From: Streptomyces spinosisporus
GTDB lineage: Bacteria; Actinomycetota; Actinomycetes; Streptomycetales; Streptomycetaceae
DNA: 64,000 nt
Direction of reading: 5' to 3'
NCBI RefSeq assembly: GCF_022698145.1
Contig: NZ_JALDAX010000002.1
Location: 1 to 64,000, forward strand
Part shown: in pieces, positions 1 through 9,116 of the stretch
Layout of the letters: every line of letters begins with the position of its first letter
Numbering within the stretch: the stretch's first letter is position 1
Made by a program: the position numbers and the translations under genes
The notes under the pieces: generated by a model
The model's database searches: none
The model's input: only the letters and a program-made list of their open reading frames with translations
What the model was told of the DNA's origin: nothing

Positions 1-792
1 GCGCCTCCCGCCGCACCGGGGAGCGATCCGGCGGCGCGGCGCACCGAGGCCCTGACGGAGCTGGTCCCGGCGGACGGCAACCGGCCCTACGACATGCGCC
101 GGGTGATCGAGGAGATCGTCGACGACGGCGAGTACCTGGAGATCCACGAACGCTGGTCGACCAATGTGCTGTGCGCCCTGGCCCGCCTCGACGGCCATGT
201 CGTCGGCCTGATCGCCAACCAGCCCCAGTCCCTCGCGGGCGTCCTGGACATCGGGGCGAGCGAGAAGGCGGCCCGCTTCGTGCAGTTCTGCGACTCCTTC
301 AACATCCCGCTGGTCACCCTGGTCGACGTCCCGGGCTTCCTGCCGGGCGTCGACCAGGAGCACGGCGGCATCATCCGCCACGGCGCGAAGCTCCTCTACG
401 CCTACTGCAACGCGACCGTGCCCCGCATCTCCCTGATCCTGCGCAAGGCCTACGGCGGCGCCTACATCGTCATGGACAGCCAGTCCATCGGCGCCGACCT
501 GACCCTCGCCTGGCCGACCAACGAGATCGCCGTGATGGGCGCGGAAGGCGCCGCCAACGTCATCTTCCGCCGGCAGATCGCCGCCTCCGACGACCCGGAC
601 GCGGTCCGCGCCCAGAAGATCAAGGAGTACCGGACGGAGTTGATGCATCCGTACTACGCGGCCGAGCGCGGCCTGGTCGACGACGTCATCGACCCCGCCG
701 AGACCCGCGCGGTGCTGGCCTCGGCCCTGGCGATGCTCCGCACGAAACACGCGGACCTCCCGGCCCGCAAGCACGGCAACCAGCCCCAGTGA
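1..792 (+). CDS. acyl-CoA carboxylase, carboxyltransferase (beta) subunit, 3' part
   Basis: This is the C-terminal part of a biotin-dependent acyl-CoA carboxylase carboxyltransferase (PccB/AccB type), which moves the carboxyl group from carboxybiotin to acetyl- or propionyl-CoA. The reading frame is open from base 1, so the start lies outside the window. About 263 residues remain of a usual 530. The C-terminal crotonase-like half is intact, with FLPGVDQEHGGIIRHGAKLL and the glycine-rich RKAYGGAYIVM and MGAEGAANVIF segments that form the CoA and biotin pockets. The partner epsilon subunit follows 43 bp downstream, typical of actinobacterial enzymes. Whether the substrate is acetyl- or propionyl-CoA cannot be decided here. 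Confidence 0.93.
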   Translation, partial: APPAAPGSDPAARRTEALTELVPADGNRPYDMRRVIEEIVDDGEYLEIHERWSTNVLCALARLDGHVVGLIANQPQSLAGVLDIGASEKAARFVQFCDSFNIPLVTLVDVPGFLPGVDQEHGGIIRHGAKLLYAYCNATVPRISLILRKAYGGAYIVMDSQSIGADLTLAWPTNEIAVMGAEGAANVIFRRQIAASDDPDAVRAQKIKEYRTELMHPYYAAERGLVDDVIDPAETRAVLASALAMLRTKHADLPARKHGNQPQ

Positions 793-835
793 CCCGCACC
801 GCACCGCACCGGCAGTCCACCGCGAAGGAGACCGT

Positions 836-1024
836 ATGCCCTCGTCCGACGAACCCCTGTTCCGCGTGGTGCGCGGCACACCCACCGAGTCCGAACTCGC
901 CGCCCTGGCCGTCGTCCTCCTGGCCCTGAACACCCCGGAACCGACGCCCGCCCCGGTCACCCCCCTCGCAGCCTGGCGCCGCCCGCCCTACACCCACCCG
1001 ACCAGCTGGCAGGAGGCCGCGTGA
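836..1024 (+). CDS. acyl-CoA carboxylase epsilon subunit
   Basis: A 62-residue protein of the small epsilon subunit family that stabilises actinobacterial carboxyltransferase complexes. It has the family layout: an N-terminal FRVVRGTPTESELAALAVVLLAL segment (the conserved VxRGxPtxeElAAL helix), a Pro/Ala linker, and a C-terminal tryptophan segment (LAAWRRP, then SWQ). The ATG at 836 follows GAAGGAGA, a strong ribosome site. It sits directly behind the carboxyltransferase gene, so the two are probably co-transcribed. The gene ends convergently with holA, 32 bp away. Confidence 0.88.
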   Translation: MPSSDEPLFRVVRGTPTESELAALAVVLLALNTPEPTPAPVTPLAAWRRPPYTHPTSWQEAA

Positions 1025-1056
1025 ACGACGTTGCCGGGCCCGAGGGGCTGAGGAGC

Positions 1057-2040
1057 CTAACGCCGGCTGCGCGCGGCGCGGGCGATCGTGACGACCGCCT
1101 TCTCCAGGGCGTACTCGGGATCGTCCCCGCCGCCCTTCACCCCGGCGTCGGCGTCGGCGACCGCGCGCAGAGCGACCGCCACTCCGTCCGGTGTCCAGCC
1201 GCGCATCTGCTGGCGCACCCGGTCGATCTTCCACGGGGGCATGCCCAGCTCCCGCGCCAGATCGGCCGGGCGCCCGCCGCGCGCGGACGAGAGCTTGCCG
1301 ATCGCCCGCACGCCCTGCGCGAGCGCACTGGTGATCAGCACGGGCGCGACGCCGGTCGACAGGGCCCAGCGCAGCGCCTCCAGGGCCTCGGCCGCCCGCC
1401 CTTCCACGGCCCGGTCGGCGACGGTGAAGCTGGAGGCCTCGGCCCGCCCGGTGTAGTACCGCCCGACGACGGCCTCGTCGATCGTCCCCTCCACGTCGGC
1501 GACCAGCTGGGAGGCGGCGGACGCCAGCTCCCGCAGGTCGCTGCCGATGGCGTCGACGAGCGCCTGGCAGGCCTCGGACGTGGCCGACCGCCCGGCCGCC
1601 CTGAACTCCCCGCGCACAAAGGCCAGCCGATCGGCCGGCTTGGTCATCTTCGGACAGGCCACCTCCCGGGCACCGGCCTTGCGGGCGGCGTCGAGAAGCC
1701 CCTTGCCCTTGGCCCCTCCCGCGTGCAGCAGCACCAGCGTGATCTCCTCGGCGGGCGCCCCGAGATACGCCTTCACGTCCTTGACCGTGTCGGCGGAGAG
1801 GTCCTGCGCGTTGCGTACGACCACGACCTTGCGCTCGGCGAAGAGCGAGGGGCTGGTCAGCTCGGCGAGCGTGCCTGGCTGCAGCTGGTCCGGGGTGAGG
1901 TCCCGCACATCCGTGTCGGCATCGGCGGCCCGGGCAGCGGCCACCACCTCCTGCACGGCACGATCAAGCAGAAGGTCCTCCTGCCCCACGGCAAGCGTCA
2001 CCGGGGCAAGAGGGTCATCATTCACAGTCTTCCTGGCCAT
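1057..2040 (-). CDS. holA: DNA polymerase III delta subunit
   Basis: 327 residues, the usual HolA length. The delta subunit opens the beta sliding clamp as part of the clamp-loader complex. The N-terminal domain has VTLAVGQEDLLLDRAVQEVV, the family's opening strand and helix, and the middle has the WALSTGVAPVLITSAL helix of the HolA fold. The ATG at 2040 (MARKTVNDD) was chosen because residues further upstream are low complexity and overlap a common repeat element. The comEA-comEC-...-holA order on this strand is the usual actinobacterial arrangement. Confidence 0.93.
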   Translation of the reverse strand: MARKTVNDDPLAPVTLAVGQEDLLLDRAVQEVVAAARAADADTDVRDLTPDQLQPGTLAELTSPSLFAERKVVVVRNAQDLSADTVKDVKAYLGAPAEEITLVLLHAGGAKGKGLLDAARKAGAREVACPKMTKPADRLAFVRGEFRAAGRSATSEACQALVDAIGSDLRELASAASQLVADVEGTIDEAVVGRYYTGRAEASSFTVADRAVEGRAAEALEALRWALSTGVAPVLITSALAQGVRAIGKLSSARGGRPADLARELGMPPWKIDRVRQQMRGWTPDGVAVALRAVADADAGVKGGGDDPEYALEKAVVTIARAARSRR

Positions 2041-2090
2041 CGCGCCCAGCATGTCACGCCCCACTGACAACCCGACGGCCACGACCGCGC

Positions 2091-2152
2091 CCGGGGGGCG
2101 CGCCCAAGGGGCGCGGGGAACTGCGCGACCAGCCACAACCAACCCGCAGCCG
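2091..2152. repeat. dispersed Streptomyces-type intergenic repeat
   Basis: The stretch contains GGGGCGCGGGGAACTGCGCG followed by ACCAGCCACAACC and ACCCGCAGCC. This string is familiar from many intergenic regions of Streptomyces genomes. GGGGGGCGCGCCC at its left edge can fold with the GGGGCGCGGGG part. Its function is unknown. It lies just upstream of the holA start on the minus strand. Recognition is from memory of the motif and copy number was not counted. Confidence 0.6.
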
Positions 2153-2196
2153 CCACGCAACGCCCACACCCACGGCGAACCGGCGAACCGGCGAAC

Positions 2197-2451
2197 CTAC
2201 GGCTCCTCGCGCCAGCCGTCCCACTCCCCCGCAAAAGCATCCAGCTCCCCGGGATCCAACCGCCCCGCCTCATCCCGCAGAACAACCAACCACTGCGCGT
2301 CCTCGGCATCGTCCTCCCCGGCCAGCGCCTCCCGCACCAGCTGCGGCTCCTCGACGACCCCGAACCGCTCCCCGAGCTCCTGGACCACCTCCTCGGCGGC
2401 CTCACGATCGGGCAGCACCAGCACATGTCTCACATCACTCACGGCAGCCAT
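2197..2451 (-). CDS. small conserved hypothetical protein
   Basis: 84 residues, acidic, with no cysteines and no membrane segment. It starts MAAVSDVRHVLVLPDREAAE, reads like a small alpha/beta domain (a VLVLP strand, then a helix EEVVQELGERF), and ends DAFAGEWDGWREEP. Homologues of this type sit next to holA in streptomycetes, but no function is known to me. A VSDVRH start at 2442 is also possible. Confidence 0.7.
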   Translation of the reverse strand: MAAVSDVRHVLVLPDREAAEEVVQELGERFGVVEEPQLVREALAGEDDAEDAQWLVVLRDEAGRLDPGELDAFAGEWDGWREEP

Positions 2452-2504
2452 TGTCCGACAGACACGAAAGGCACCGCGCAGGCGCAGGTCACCCTTCGCG
2501 CAGG

Positions 2505-3296
2505 TCACCCCCCGCGCACGGCCGGCACCGAGCCGAGCTCGATCCCGAACCGCTCCCGGTACACCCCCAGCACCTCCTCGTCCGTGCCCAACTCCCGCTC
2601 CTCGCGCACCCCGTCGGCTCCGGTCGTCTTGAAGGTGCGCCCGCTGAGCGTGATCCTCCCCCCGTCCTCCGTCACCCGCGAGCACACCAGCGACCGCACG
2701 AAGTGCGACGCGGGCGAGGTGCTGTGCCACCACGCCCCGGCCACGAAGTCGCCGAGCACACGCGGCCGCACCTCCAGCCGGTACTGCGGCCTGCCGTCGA
2801 ACACGACATCCAGGTCCGGCCCGGCCTCGACGATCCGGAACACCCCCGCCGGGTCCTTCTGCTCCCCCCTCTCCGCGAACGCCAGCGGATAGTGACTGTG
2901 CGCCCCGAACCCCACGTCCGCCAGCCACTCGCTCCCCTCCGCCGTCCGCACCCGCAGCGCGAGATGGTCGTACGGGATCCCGAGCCGCCCCTCGCCCCCG
3001 TGCACCCGAGCCGCGAGCCGCGTGACCCCGAACCCGAGCGCTTCGAGCAACGCCCCGAACGCGCCGTTGAGTTCGTAGCAGAACCCGCCCCGCCGCGCCC
3101 CCACCACCTTCTCCAGCAGCCGGTCCTCCTCCAGCACGATCGCCTCACCGAGGTGGACCGACAGATTCTCGAAGGGCACGGTCCGCAGATGGCGCAGCTG
3201 CAGCTCGCGCAGCACGTCGGCGGTGGGGGCGGCGGGCCGGTCCGACGGCCCGATTCCCAGACGGCCGAGATAGGCGTCGACCTGTTCGATGTCCAT
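2505..3296 (-). CDS. nat: arylamine N-acetyltransferase
   Basis: 263 residues, normal for the NAT family, which transfers acetyl from acetyl-CoA to arylamines and hydrazines. The catalytic triad is visible: Cys in RRGGFCYELN, His in PYDHLAL and Asp in LADVGFGA. The VPFENLSVHLGE motif near residue 35 is the family's N-terminal helix signature. The ATG at 3296 (MDIEQVDAYL) was chosen because upstream codons overlap comEC. The gene begins 4 bp after the comEC stop, so it is probably translated from the com transcript. Confidence 0.92.
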   Translation of the reverse strand: MDIEQVDAYLGRLGIGPSDRPAAPTADVLRELQLRHLRTVPFENLSVHLGEAIVLEEDRLLEKVVGARRGGFCYELNGAFGALLEALGFGVTRLAARVHGGEGRLGIPYDHLALRVRTAEGSEWLADVGFGAHSHYPLAFAERGEQKDPAGVFRIVEAGPDLDVVFDGRPQYRLEVRPRVLGDFVAGAWWHSTSPASHFVRSLVCSRVTEDGGRITLSGRTFKTTGADGVREERELGTDEEVLGVYRERFGIELGSVPAVRGG

Positions 3297-3300
3297 GCCC

Positions 3301-5958
3301 TCAGTCTGTCGCCACCCGCAACCCCCCGCCCGCCCCCGCGACCGCGAGCGCCCCGTCCCGGTCCGTCCGCAGCACCACCGCACCCTCGGCCCGCAACGCC
3401 GCGACCGTGCCGGGCGCTGGATGGCCGTACGGGTTGTCCTCCCCGCAACTGATCAACGCCAGCCGCGGCGCCACCCTGCGTATCAGCTCCGGGTCCTGGT
3501 ACGCCGAGCCGTGATGCGCCACCTTGAGCACGTCCACTCCGCCCAGCAGGGCCCCTTGCGGCGACCTCAACAGGGCCTGCTGGGCCGGGGGTTCGAGATC
3601 CCCCAGCAGCAGGAGGCGGAGCCCGGCGGACCTGACCAGCAGGGCGACGCTCGCGTCGTTCGGTCCGTCGGGATCCGGTGCCGGGCGCGGCGGGGGCCAC
3701 AGCACCCGCCAGGACAGCGAACCGGTGCGCCGCTCCTCCCCCGCCGTGGCCACGCTGAGCGGGATGTGCCGGGCCGCGGCCTCCCTGCGGACCGACGCCA
3801 CCTGGTCCCCGGGCTCCTCGAAGCCCGTCGTCTCGATCGCCCCCACCGAACGCCCGCGCAGCACACCGGGCAGCCCGGCCACATGGTCGGCGTGGAAGTG
3901 GGTGAGCACGACCAGCGGGATGCGGGTGATGCCGAGCGTGCGCAGACAGTGGTCGACGAGCGCCGGATCGGGCCCGGCGTCCACCACGACACCGCTGCCG
4001 TCCCCGGCCGCGAGCACCGTCGCGTCGCCCTGCCCCACGTCGCACACCGCGAACCGCCATCCCGGCGGCGGCCACCCCGTGATCACCCTGGTCAGGGGCG
4101 GCGGCTGCACGACGACCAGCACGAGCAGCGCCCCGCAGGCCGCGCACAGCCAGGGATGTCCCAGCAGACGTCGGCCGACCAGCAGGACGGTCGCCGTGAC
4201 CAGGGCGAGCAGGACCGCCCCGCTCCAGCTGCCCGGCCAGTCCACTCCCCCGCCCGGCAGCGCGGCCCCGGTACGGGCGATGTCCGCGATCCAGGAGGTG
4301 GGCCAACTCGCGCACCAGGCCAGCGCCTTGGCCGCGGGCATCAGCACCGGGGCCGTCGCCAGCGCCGCGAATCCCAGCACCGTGGCGGGCGCCACCGCGA
4401 TCTCCGCGAGCAGATTGCACGGCACCGCCACCAGACTCACCCGCGCCGACAGCACGGCCACGACCGGCGCGCACAGCGCCTGCGCGGCGGCCGCCGCGGC
4501 CAGCCCCTCGGCAAGCCTCGGCGGAACCCGGCGCCGCCGCAGCGCCTCGCTCCAGCGCGGAGCCAGCGTGAGCAGGGCGCCGGTGGCCAGCACGGAGAGC
4601 AGGAAGCCATAACTCCGCGACAGCCAGGGGTCGTAGAGCACGAGCAGCAGCACCGCCGCCGCCAGCGCCGGGACGAGCGACCTGCGGCGTCCGGTCGCCA
4701 GGGCCAGCAGCACCACGCTCCCGCAGGCCGCCGCCCGCAGCACACTCGGATCCGGCCGGCACACCACCACGAACCCGAGCGTCAGCGCCCCGCCGAACAG
4801 CGCGGTGGTCCGCAGCGGAATGCCGAGCCGCGGTGCGAGCCCCCGCCGCTCCGCCAGCTGAGCCGTGCCCGGCGGTCCGACGAGCAGGGCGAGGATGATG
4901 GTGAGATTGCTGCCGGACACCGCGAGCAGATGCGTGAGGTCGGTCTCCTTGAAGGCCTCGTCCAGCTCCGGGGTGATCCGCGAGGTGTCCCCGACGACCA
5001 GTCCCGGCAGCAGCGCCCGCGCGTCCGCCGGCAACCCGTCGGTCGCCTCCCGCAGCCCGGCCCGCAACCGCCCCGCGAACCGCTGCACATCCGAAGGACC
5101 GGCCACCACCTCCGGCGCGCCATGCCCCCGTACCCTCAGCACCCCGGCGATCCGGTCACCCCCGACCACCGCGGGCGCCGACCCGGCCCTGATCCTCACG
5201 CGAGTGGAGGGCAACAGGTCGAGCCAGGGCGAGCGTGCCCCCGCGGCAAGGGCCCGCCCGACCCCTGCCCCCGCCTTCCCCTCTGCCTCCGAACCGGGCA
5301 CGCCCGCTCCCCCTCCCTCCCCTGCCTCCGCCTCCGAACCGGGTCCGCCCGTTCCAACTCCCGCCCCGGCTCCGACTTTCACCCCCGCCCCCGCATCCAC
5401 CATGACCAGCACCGGAGTGCGCGTGACCACCGCCGTCCCGTCCGCCTTCTCCACCCGCCGTACCTCGGCGTCCAGCAGCACGGAGGCCGGCACGGCGCGG
5501 TCCCCTCTGATCCGGGGCCGGGTGAGCCGCGGATCGGAGGTGATCTCGACCTCGGCGGTCACCGTGGCGTACTGCCGCGCCAGACCGGGTACTGGTCCGC
5601 GCCGCACATCGGCCCCGTGCAGTCCGGCGGAGACGGCGGCCCCTGCGACGCAGAGCAGCACGGCGGCGACCGAGACCCGCGGCCACCGCCCCGGGCCACC
5701 GGACACACCCACGAGCGCCCCGCGTCGGCGCACCGCCAGCAGGACCACCGCCGCGGCCGTGCACAGCACCGCGACACCCGTGACCCACCCCGGCGTCGCG
5801 TCCAGCGTCGCCGCGGCCGTCGCCCAGGCCGCGAGCGCGGGCGGTACGAGCCGCAGGTCCGTCGGCCCCTCCTGCCGCGGGTGGGCCGCACCGAGTCGTC
5901 CCGCGGCCGCGGCGTGGACGGCCGCGCGGCGGGCCGCGGGAGCGGGAGCGCGCCTCAT
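3301..5958 (-). CDS. comEC: ComEC/Rec2-family DNA-uptake channel protein
   Basis: 885 residues. The N-terminal third has membrane helices and a soluble region (near VEITSDPRLTRPRIRGDRAV). The central Competence domain has GLVVGDTSRITPELDEAFKE and TDLTHLLAVSGSNL, the family signature, followed by about eight membrane helices. The C-terminal metallo-beta-lactamase domain has LTHFHADHVAGLPGVL and KVAHHGSAYQDPEL, so the putative metal ligands are kept. ComEC forms the inner-membrane ssDNA channel in competent bacteria. Its role in streptomycetes is unproven. The stop of comEA overlaps this start by 4 bp (ATGA type), showing translational coupling. Confidence 0.93.
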   Translation of the reverse strand: MRRAPAPAARRAAVHAAAAGRLGAAHPRQEGPTDLRLVPPALAAWATAAATLDATPGWVTGVAVLCTAAAVVLLAVRRRGALVGVSGGPGRWPRVSVAAVLLCVAGAAVSAGLHGADVRRGPVPGLARQYATVTAEVEITSDPRLTRPRIRGDRAVPASVLLDAEVRRVEKADGTAVVTRTPVLVMVDAGAGVKVGAGAGVGTGGPGSEAEAGEGGGAGVPGSEAEGKAGAGVGRALAAGARSPWLDLLPSTRVRIRAGSAPAVVGGDRIAGVLRVRGHGAPEVVAGPSDVQRFAGRLRAGLREATDGLPADARALLPGLVVGDTSRITPELDEAFKETDLTHLLAVSGSNLTIILALLVGPPGTAQLAERRGLAPRLGIPLRTTALFGGALTLGFVVVCRPDPSVLRAAACGSVVLLALATGRRRSLVPALAAAVLLLVLYDPWLSRSYGFLLSVLATGALLTLAPRWSEALRRRRVPPRLAEGLAAAAAAQALCAPVVAVLSARVSLVAVPCNLLAEIAVAPATVLGFAALATAPVLMPAAKALAWCASWPTSWIADIARTGAALPGGGVDWPGSWSGAVLLALVTATVLLVGRRLLGHPWLCAACGALLVLVVVQPPPLTRVITGWPPPGWRFAVCDVGQGDATVLAAGDGSGVVVDAGPDPALVDHCLRTLGITRIPLVVLTHFHADHVAGLPGVLRGRSVGAIETTGFEEPGDQVASVRREAAARHIPLSVATAGEERRTGSLSWRVLWPPPRPAPDPDGPNDASVALLVRSAGLRLLLLGDLEPPAQQALLRSPQGALLGGVDVLKVAHHGSAYQDPELIRRVAPRLALISCGEDNPYGHPAPGTVAALRAEGAVVLRTDRDGALAVAGAGGGLRVATD

Positions 5959-7286
5959 GGCCGTACGAGATCGCGGAGGTCGGCGAAGCGGCGGTCGCCG
6001 ATGCCGTTGACCTCGCGCAGCTCGTCCACCGAGCGGAAACCGCCGTGCCGCGTGCGGTAGTCGACGATGTGCTGGGCGAGCACGGGGCCGACGCCGGGCA
6101 GGGTGTCGAGCTGGTCGACGGTGGCGGTGCTGAGCACGATCGGAGCCGCGGGCGCACCGCCCGCCGCCGCGCCTGACGAGCCGCCGGCGGCCGCCGCCGG
6201 CGCCGGAGCCGCGGGAGCGCCGACGATCACCTGCTCCCCGTCCACGAGGAACCGGGCCCTGTTCAGCCCGTCCAGCTTCGTGCCGGGACGCACCCCTCCG
6301 GCCGCACGCAGCGCGTCGACGACACGCGACCCGGCGGGCAGCCGGTGGATCCCGGGGTCACGGACCTTGCCGCCGACATCCACGACGATCTGCGCCCCGG
6401 CCGTACCCGAGACTCCGGGTGTCCGGGCCGAAGCCTCCGGCTCGGGCGCACCGCTCCCCTTCCGCTCCCCGAACGGGGCCGCCGCCCGCACCACTTCGGG
6501 CGCCCGAACGGACTGCGTCCGCCCGGTCCAGAAGTGCTGGACGGCGAAGACGGCGGCGACGACGAGCAGCACCGAGAGCGCGAGAACGCTCCGCCGCTCC
6601 AGCCCGCACCTCGTCTGCAGCCACAGCGGCATCCGCTCCCGCAGAGCGAGCCCGGCCCGCGCCCTCCAGGCGTCCGAGGGCGCACGAAGGCCAGGCACCG
6701 GCCGAGGCGGCCGAGGCGGCCGAGGCGGCCGCAGGCCTGGATCCCCACGCTCCCCCACAGAAGTCCCGGCACGCCCGCGCTCCTCCACATGACGCCCTGG
6801 TTCCTCCTCAGGAAGCTCCGCACGCCCGCGCTCCTCCAAGGGAAGCCCCGGACGCACCACCTCCCCCACGTCCCCCGGCTCCCCCACAGGAAGATCCACA
6901 GACCCCGCAGGCCTAGCAGGCCCCGCAGACCCCGCAGGCCTAGAAGACCCCGCAGGCCCCGCAGACCCCGCATCCCCCGGAGGCCCCGCCCCCGACTCCC
7001 GCCACTCCCCCCACTCCTGCCGCCGCCCCGGAAACAACACCTCCGCGCGCCTGCGAACCTCCTCGGCCGGAACATGCCGCCTCCGCCCGACCCGGGCCCC
7101 GACCCGGGCTCCGCCCCGGGACCCGACCCGGGCTCCGCCCCGGACCCCTGCCCCGGCCCCGCTCCCGACTCCGCCCTCACCACGACCCGGTGGGCGCCGT
7201 CCCCGAACCCGGCCGTCGGTGGCGTGTCCCCGCCCCGGCCCGCTGGAGACGGTCGCTGTACGTACTGAATGTGATCGAAGTGCCAT
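5955..7286 (-). CDS. comEA: ComEA-family helix-hairpin-helix DNA-binding membrane protein
   Basis: 443 residues, longer than usual ComEA (about 200-350), because of a Gly/Arg/Pro-rich N-terminal half. One membrane helix lies near RSVLALSVLLVVAAVFAVQ. It is followed by a SLBB-type domain (VDVGGKVRDPGIHRLPAGSR) and a C-terminal tandem HhH domain (DTLPGVGPVLAQHIVDYR and LREVNGIGDRRFADLRDLV) expected to bind dsDNA outside the membrane. The first 200 residues contain tandem nucleotide repeats and the true start may lie further in. Coupled by overlap to comEC. Confidence 0.85.
   Translation of the reverse strand: MALRSHSVRTATVSSGPGRGHATDGRVRGRRPPGRGEGGVGSGAGAGVRGGARVGSRGGARVGARVGRRRHVPAEEVRRRAEVLFPGRRQEWGEWRESGAGPPGDAGSAGPAGSSRPAGSAGPARPAGSVDLPVGEPGDVGEVVRPGLPLEERGRAELPEEEPGRHVEERGRAGTSVGERGDPGLRPPRPPRPPRPVPGLRAPSDAWRARAGLALRERMPLWLQTRCGLERRSVLALSVLLVVAAVFAVQHFWTGRTQSVRAPEVVRAAAPFGERKGSGAPEPEASARTPGVSGTAGAQIVVDVGGKVRDPGIHRLPAGSRVVDALRAAGGVRPGTKLDGLNRARFLVDGEQVIVGAPAAPAPAAAAGGSSGAAAGGAPAAPIVLSTATVDQLDTLPGVGPVLAQHIVDYRTRHGGFRSVDELREVNGIGDRRFADLRDLVRP
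6698..6975. repeat. short tandem repeats inside the comEA 5' half
   Basis: Three tandem GGCCGAGGCG units occur near 6705-6732. A ladder of GCAGGCC, GCAGACCCC and GCAGGCCTAG units with a period of about 9-15 bp occurs near 6902-6972. Further CGACCCGGGC/CTCCGCCCC units lie at 7088-7150. They encode Gly/Arg/Pro/Ala stretches in the comEA linker and look like replication-slippage tracts. Confidence 0.7.
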
Positions 7287-7403
7287 GCAGCGAGGATCGG
7301 GCAGCTCACCGACCTCGCGATGATCTTGCTCAATTCCCGTGGATCACCGGGCGGTTGTGGAAAACTCCGTCACCCGGACGGGCGGAAATAGGCGCGCGGC
7401 AGC

Positions 7404-8249
7404 TCACCGCGGCGAGACGACGACCCCCAGCAACCCGGGCCCGGTGTGCGCCCCGATCACCGCCCCCACCTCGCTGACATGCAGGTCCGCCACTCCGGTC
7501 ACCCGCGTCCGCAACCGGTCCGCGAGGGCCGACGCCCGCTCGGGGGCGGCGAGATGGTGGACCGCGATGTCGACCGGCGCACTGCCGGCGCGGTCGGCCG
7601 CGATCTCCTCGAGGCGGGCGATCGCCCTGGACGCCGTGCGCACCTTCTCCAGGAGCTCGATGCGGCCGTCGTCCAGCTGCAACAGCGGTTTCACGGCGAG
7701 CGCGGAGCCCAACAGGGCCTGTGCGGCGCCGATCCGGCCGCCGCGGCGCAGATAGTCGAGGGTGTCGACGTAGAAGTAGGCGCATGTGCCGGAGGCCCGC
7801 TTCTCCGCTGCGGTCACGGCCTCGTCCACCGTGCCGCCCGACTCCGCCGCCTCCGCCGCGGCGAGCGCGCAGAACCCGAGGGCCATCGCGACCGTCCCGG
7901 TGTCCACCACCCGCACCGGCACCGACGCCCCGCGCGCCGCCATGACCGCCGCGTCGTACGTGCCCGACAGCTCGGCCGACAGATGGAGGGAGACGATGCC
8001 GCTCGCGCCGGACTCGGCCACCTTGCGATAGGTCTCGGCGAAGAGCTCGGGGCTCGGGCGCGAGGTGGTGACGGGACGCCGCTTCTGGAGTGCCTGGGCC
8101 AGTGAGCGGGTCGAGATCTCGGTGCCCTCTTCCAGTGCCCGGTCACCGAGGACCACCGTCAGGGGCACCGCTGTGATGCCGTGGCGCTCCATCGTCCGCG
8201 GCGGCAGGTAGGCCGTTGAATCGGTGACGATCGCGACATGGCGGGACAT
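7404..8249 (-). CDS. DegV family fatty-acid-binding protein
   Basis: 281 residues, the standard DegV length. Members bind a fatty acid between two domains and act with fatty acid kinase. It begins HVAIVTDSTAYLPP, the DegV signature strand with the TDST motif. It carries TSRPSPELF and SLHLSAELSGTYDAAVMAA, which line the lipid headgroup pocket, and GLGFCALAAA-like and YLRRGGRIG segments of the second domain. It stands between comEA and the next membrane protein with its own spacing. Confidence 0.93.
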   Translation of the reverse strand: MSRHVAIVTDSTAYLPPRTMERHGITAVPLTVVLGDRALEEGTEISTRSLAQALQKRRPVTTSRPSPELFAETYRKVAESGASGIVSLHLSAELSGTYDAAVMAARGASVPVRVVDTGTVAMALGFCALAAAEAAESGGTVDEAVTAAEKRASGTCAYFYVDTLDYLRRGGRIGAAQALLGSALAVKPLLQLDDGRIELLEKVRTASRAIARLEEIAADRAGSAPVDIAVHHLAAPERASALADRLRTRVTGVADLHVSEVGAVIGAHTGPGLLGVVVSPR

Positions 8250-8321
8250 GAGCTGGAGGTTACCCGTCGTGGCGGCCGGGCGGCAGCCCGGCCCCTCTCA
8301 CCTCGTATGCCCGTGACCGGA

Positions 8322-9056
8322 TCAAGTAGTGCTCTCCGGGCGGGGCTTCTTCTGCCATGCCTGGGCCGGACGCCGTACCGGCGGGGTGATGGCGGCCCGC
8401 GTCGGCTCCTCGGCCGTGGCCGAACGGGGTGTCTCCGGCCAGGTCTGCTGCGCCGTCCCGTGGTCGGCGGCCGGGGCGTCGGGCCACTGCGACGGCCCGG
8501 CGGCGGGCTCCTCGCGCGTCCAGTGACGCAGGGCGCCCGTCTCCACGTCTATCTGGGTGCTCAGGCTGTCGAGGTCGTCGTCGGCGAAGCGGTGCGCCCG
8601 GTCGCGGGCGGCCCAGCGCAGCGAGTCCGCCGAGTGCGTGATGCGTTCGGTGCGCTCACGCAGGCCGGGCAGCCGCTCGGCGAGTGTCGTGCGGTCCGGC
8701 TCGGCCTCCAGGCGCTTGAGCTCGCCGTCCAGTTCGTGTCCGTGCACGCTGAGGCGCTCGAAGAGGCCTACGGCTTCCTTGAGGGACTCGTCCTCGGGCA
8801 CGCCCGCGTACAGCGCGTTCTGGGTGGCGCGCATCGATGTGCGCAGCTTCAGGCGCAGTTGGGCCAGCTCGCCCGCCGCTCCCGGCTGGGCGAGGGACCT
8901 GGCACGCAGGGTGTGGTCCTCGACCGTGCGGCGGGCCTGCGAGATGGTCCGGTCCACGCCGCGCTTGGCGGCGCCCACCACCTTCACCGTGGCGTAGACG
9001 CCGAGGCCCAGGAAGAGCACGAAGAGCAGCGCGAACACTGCGATCACTGCTTCCAC
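8322..9056 (-). CDS. single-pass membrane protein with coiled-coil region
   Basis: 244 residues. The GTG at 9056 was chosen because GAGGAG lies 6-8 bases before it; the in-frame TTG further up would put the ribosome site inside the gene. A membrane helix fills residues 2-25 (EAVIAVFALLFVLFLGLGVY). A basic helix and heptad-like stretches (RRTVEDHTLRARSLAQ, LKRLEAEPDRTTLAERLPGL) follow, and the tail is Pro/Thr/Glu-rich. Homologues next to leuS are common in streptomycetes. Function is unknown. Confidence 0.8.
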   Translation of the reverse strand: MEAVIAVFALLFVLFLGLGVYATVKVVGAAKRGVDRTISQARRTVEDHTLRARSLAQPGAAGELAQLRLKLRTSMRATQNALYAGVPEDESLKEAVGLFERLSVHGHELDGELKRLEAEPDRTTLAERLPGLRERTERITHSADSLRWAARDRAHRFADDDLDSLSTQIDVETGALRHWTREEPAAGPSQWPDAPAADHGTAQQTWPETPRSATAEEPTRAAITPPVRRPAQAWQKKPRPESTT

Positions 9057-9116
9057 GTCGCTCCTCCTCAAGCACCTCGCGACACACCCCGTGCCGCTCT
9101 TCCACGGTAAACGAGA

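Noticed and set aside
3289..6060. A 923-codon frame opposite comEC
   Set aside because: Arg/Pro/Gln-rich antisense frame with no recognisable motif, while comEC has all family motifs.
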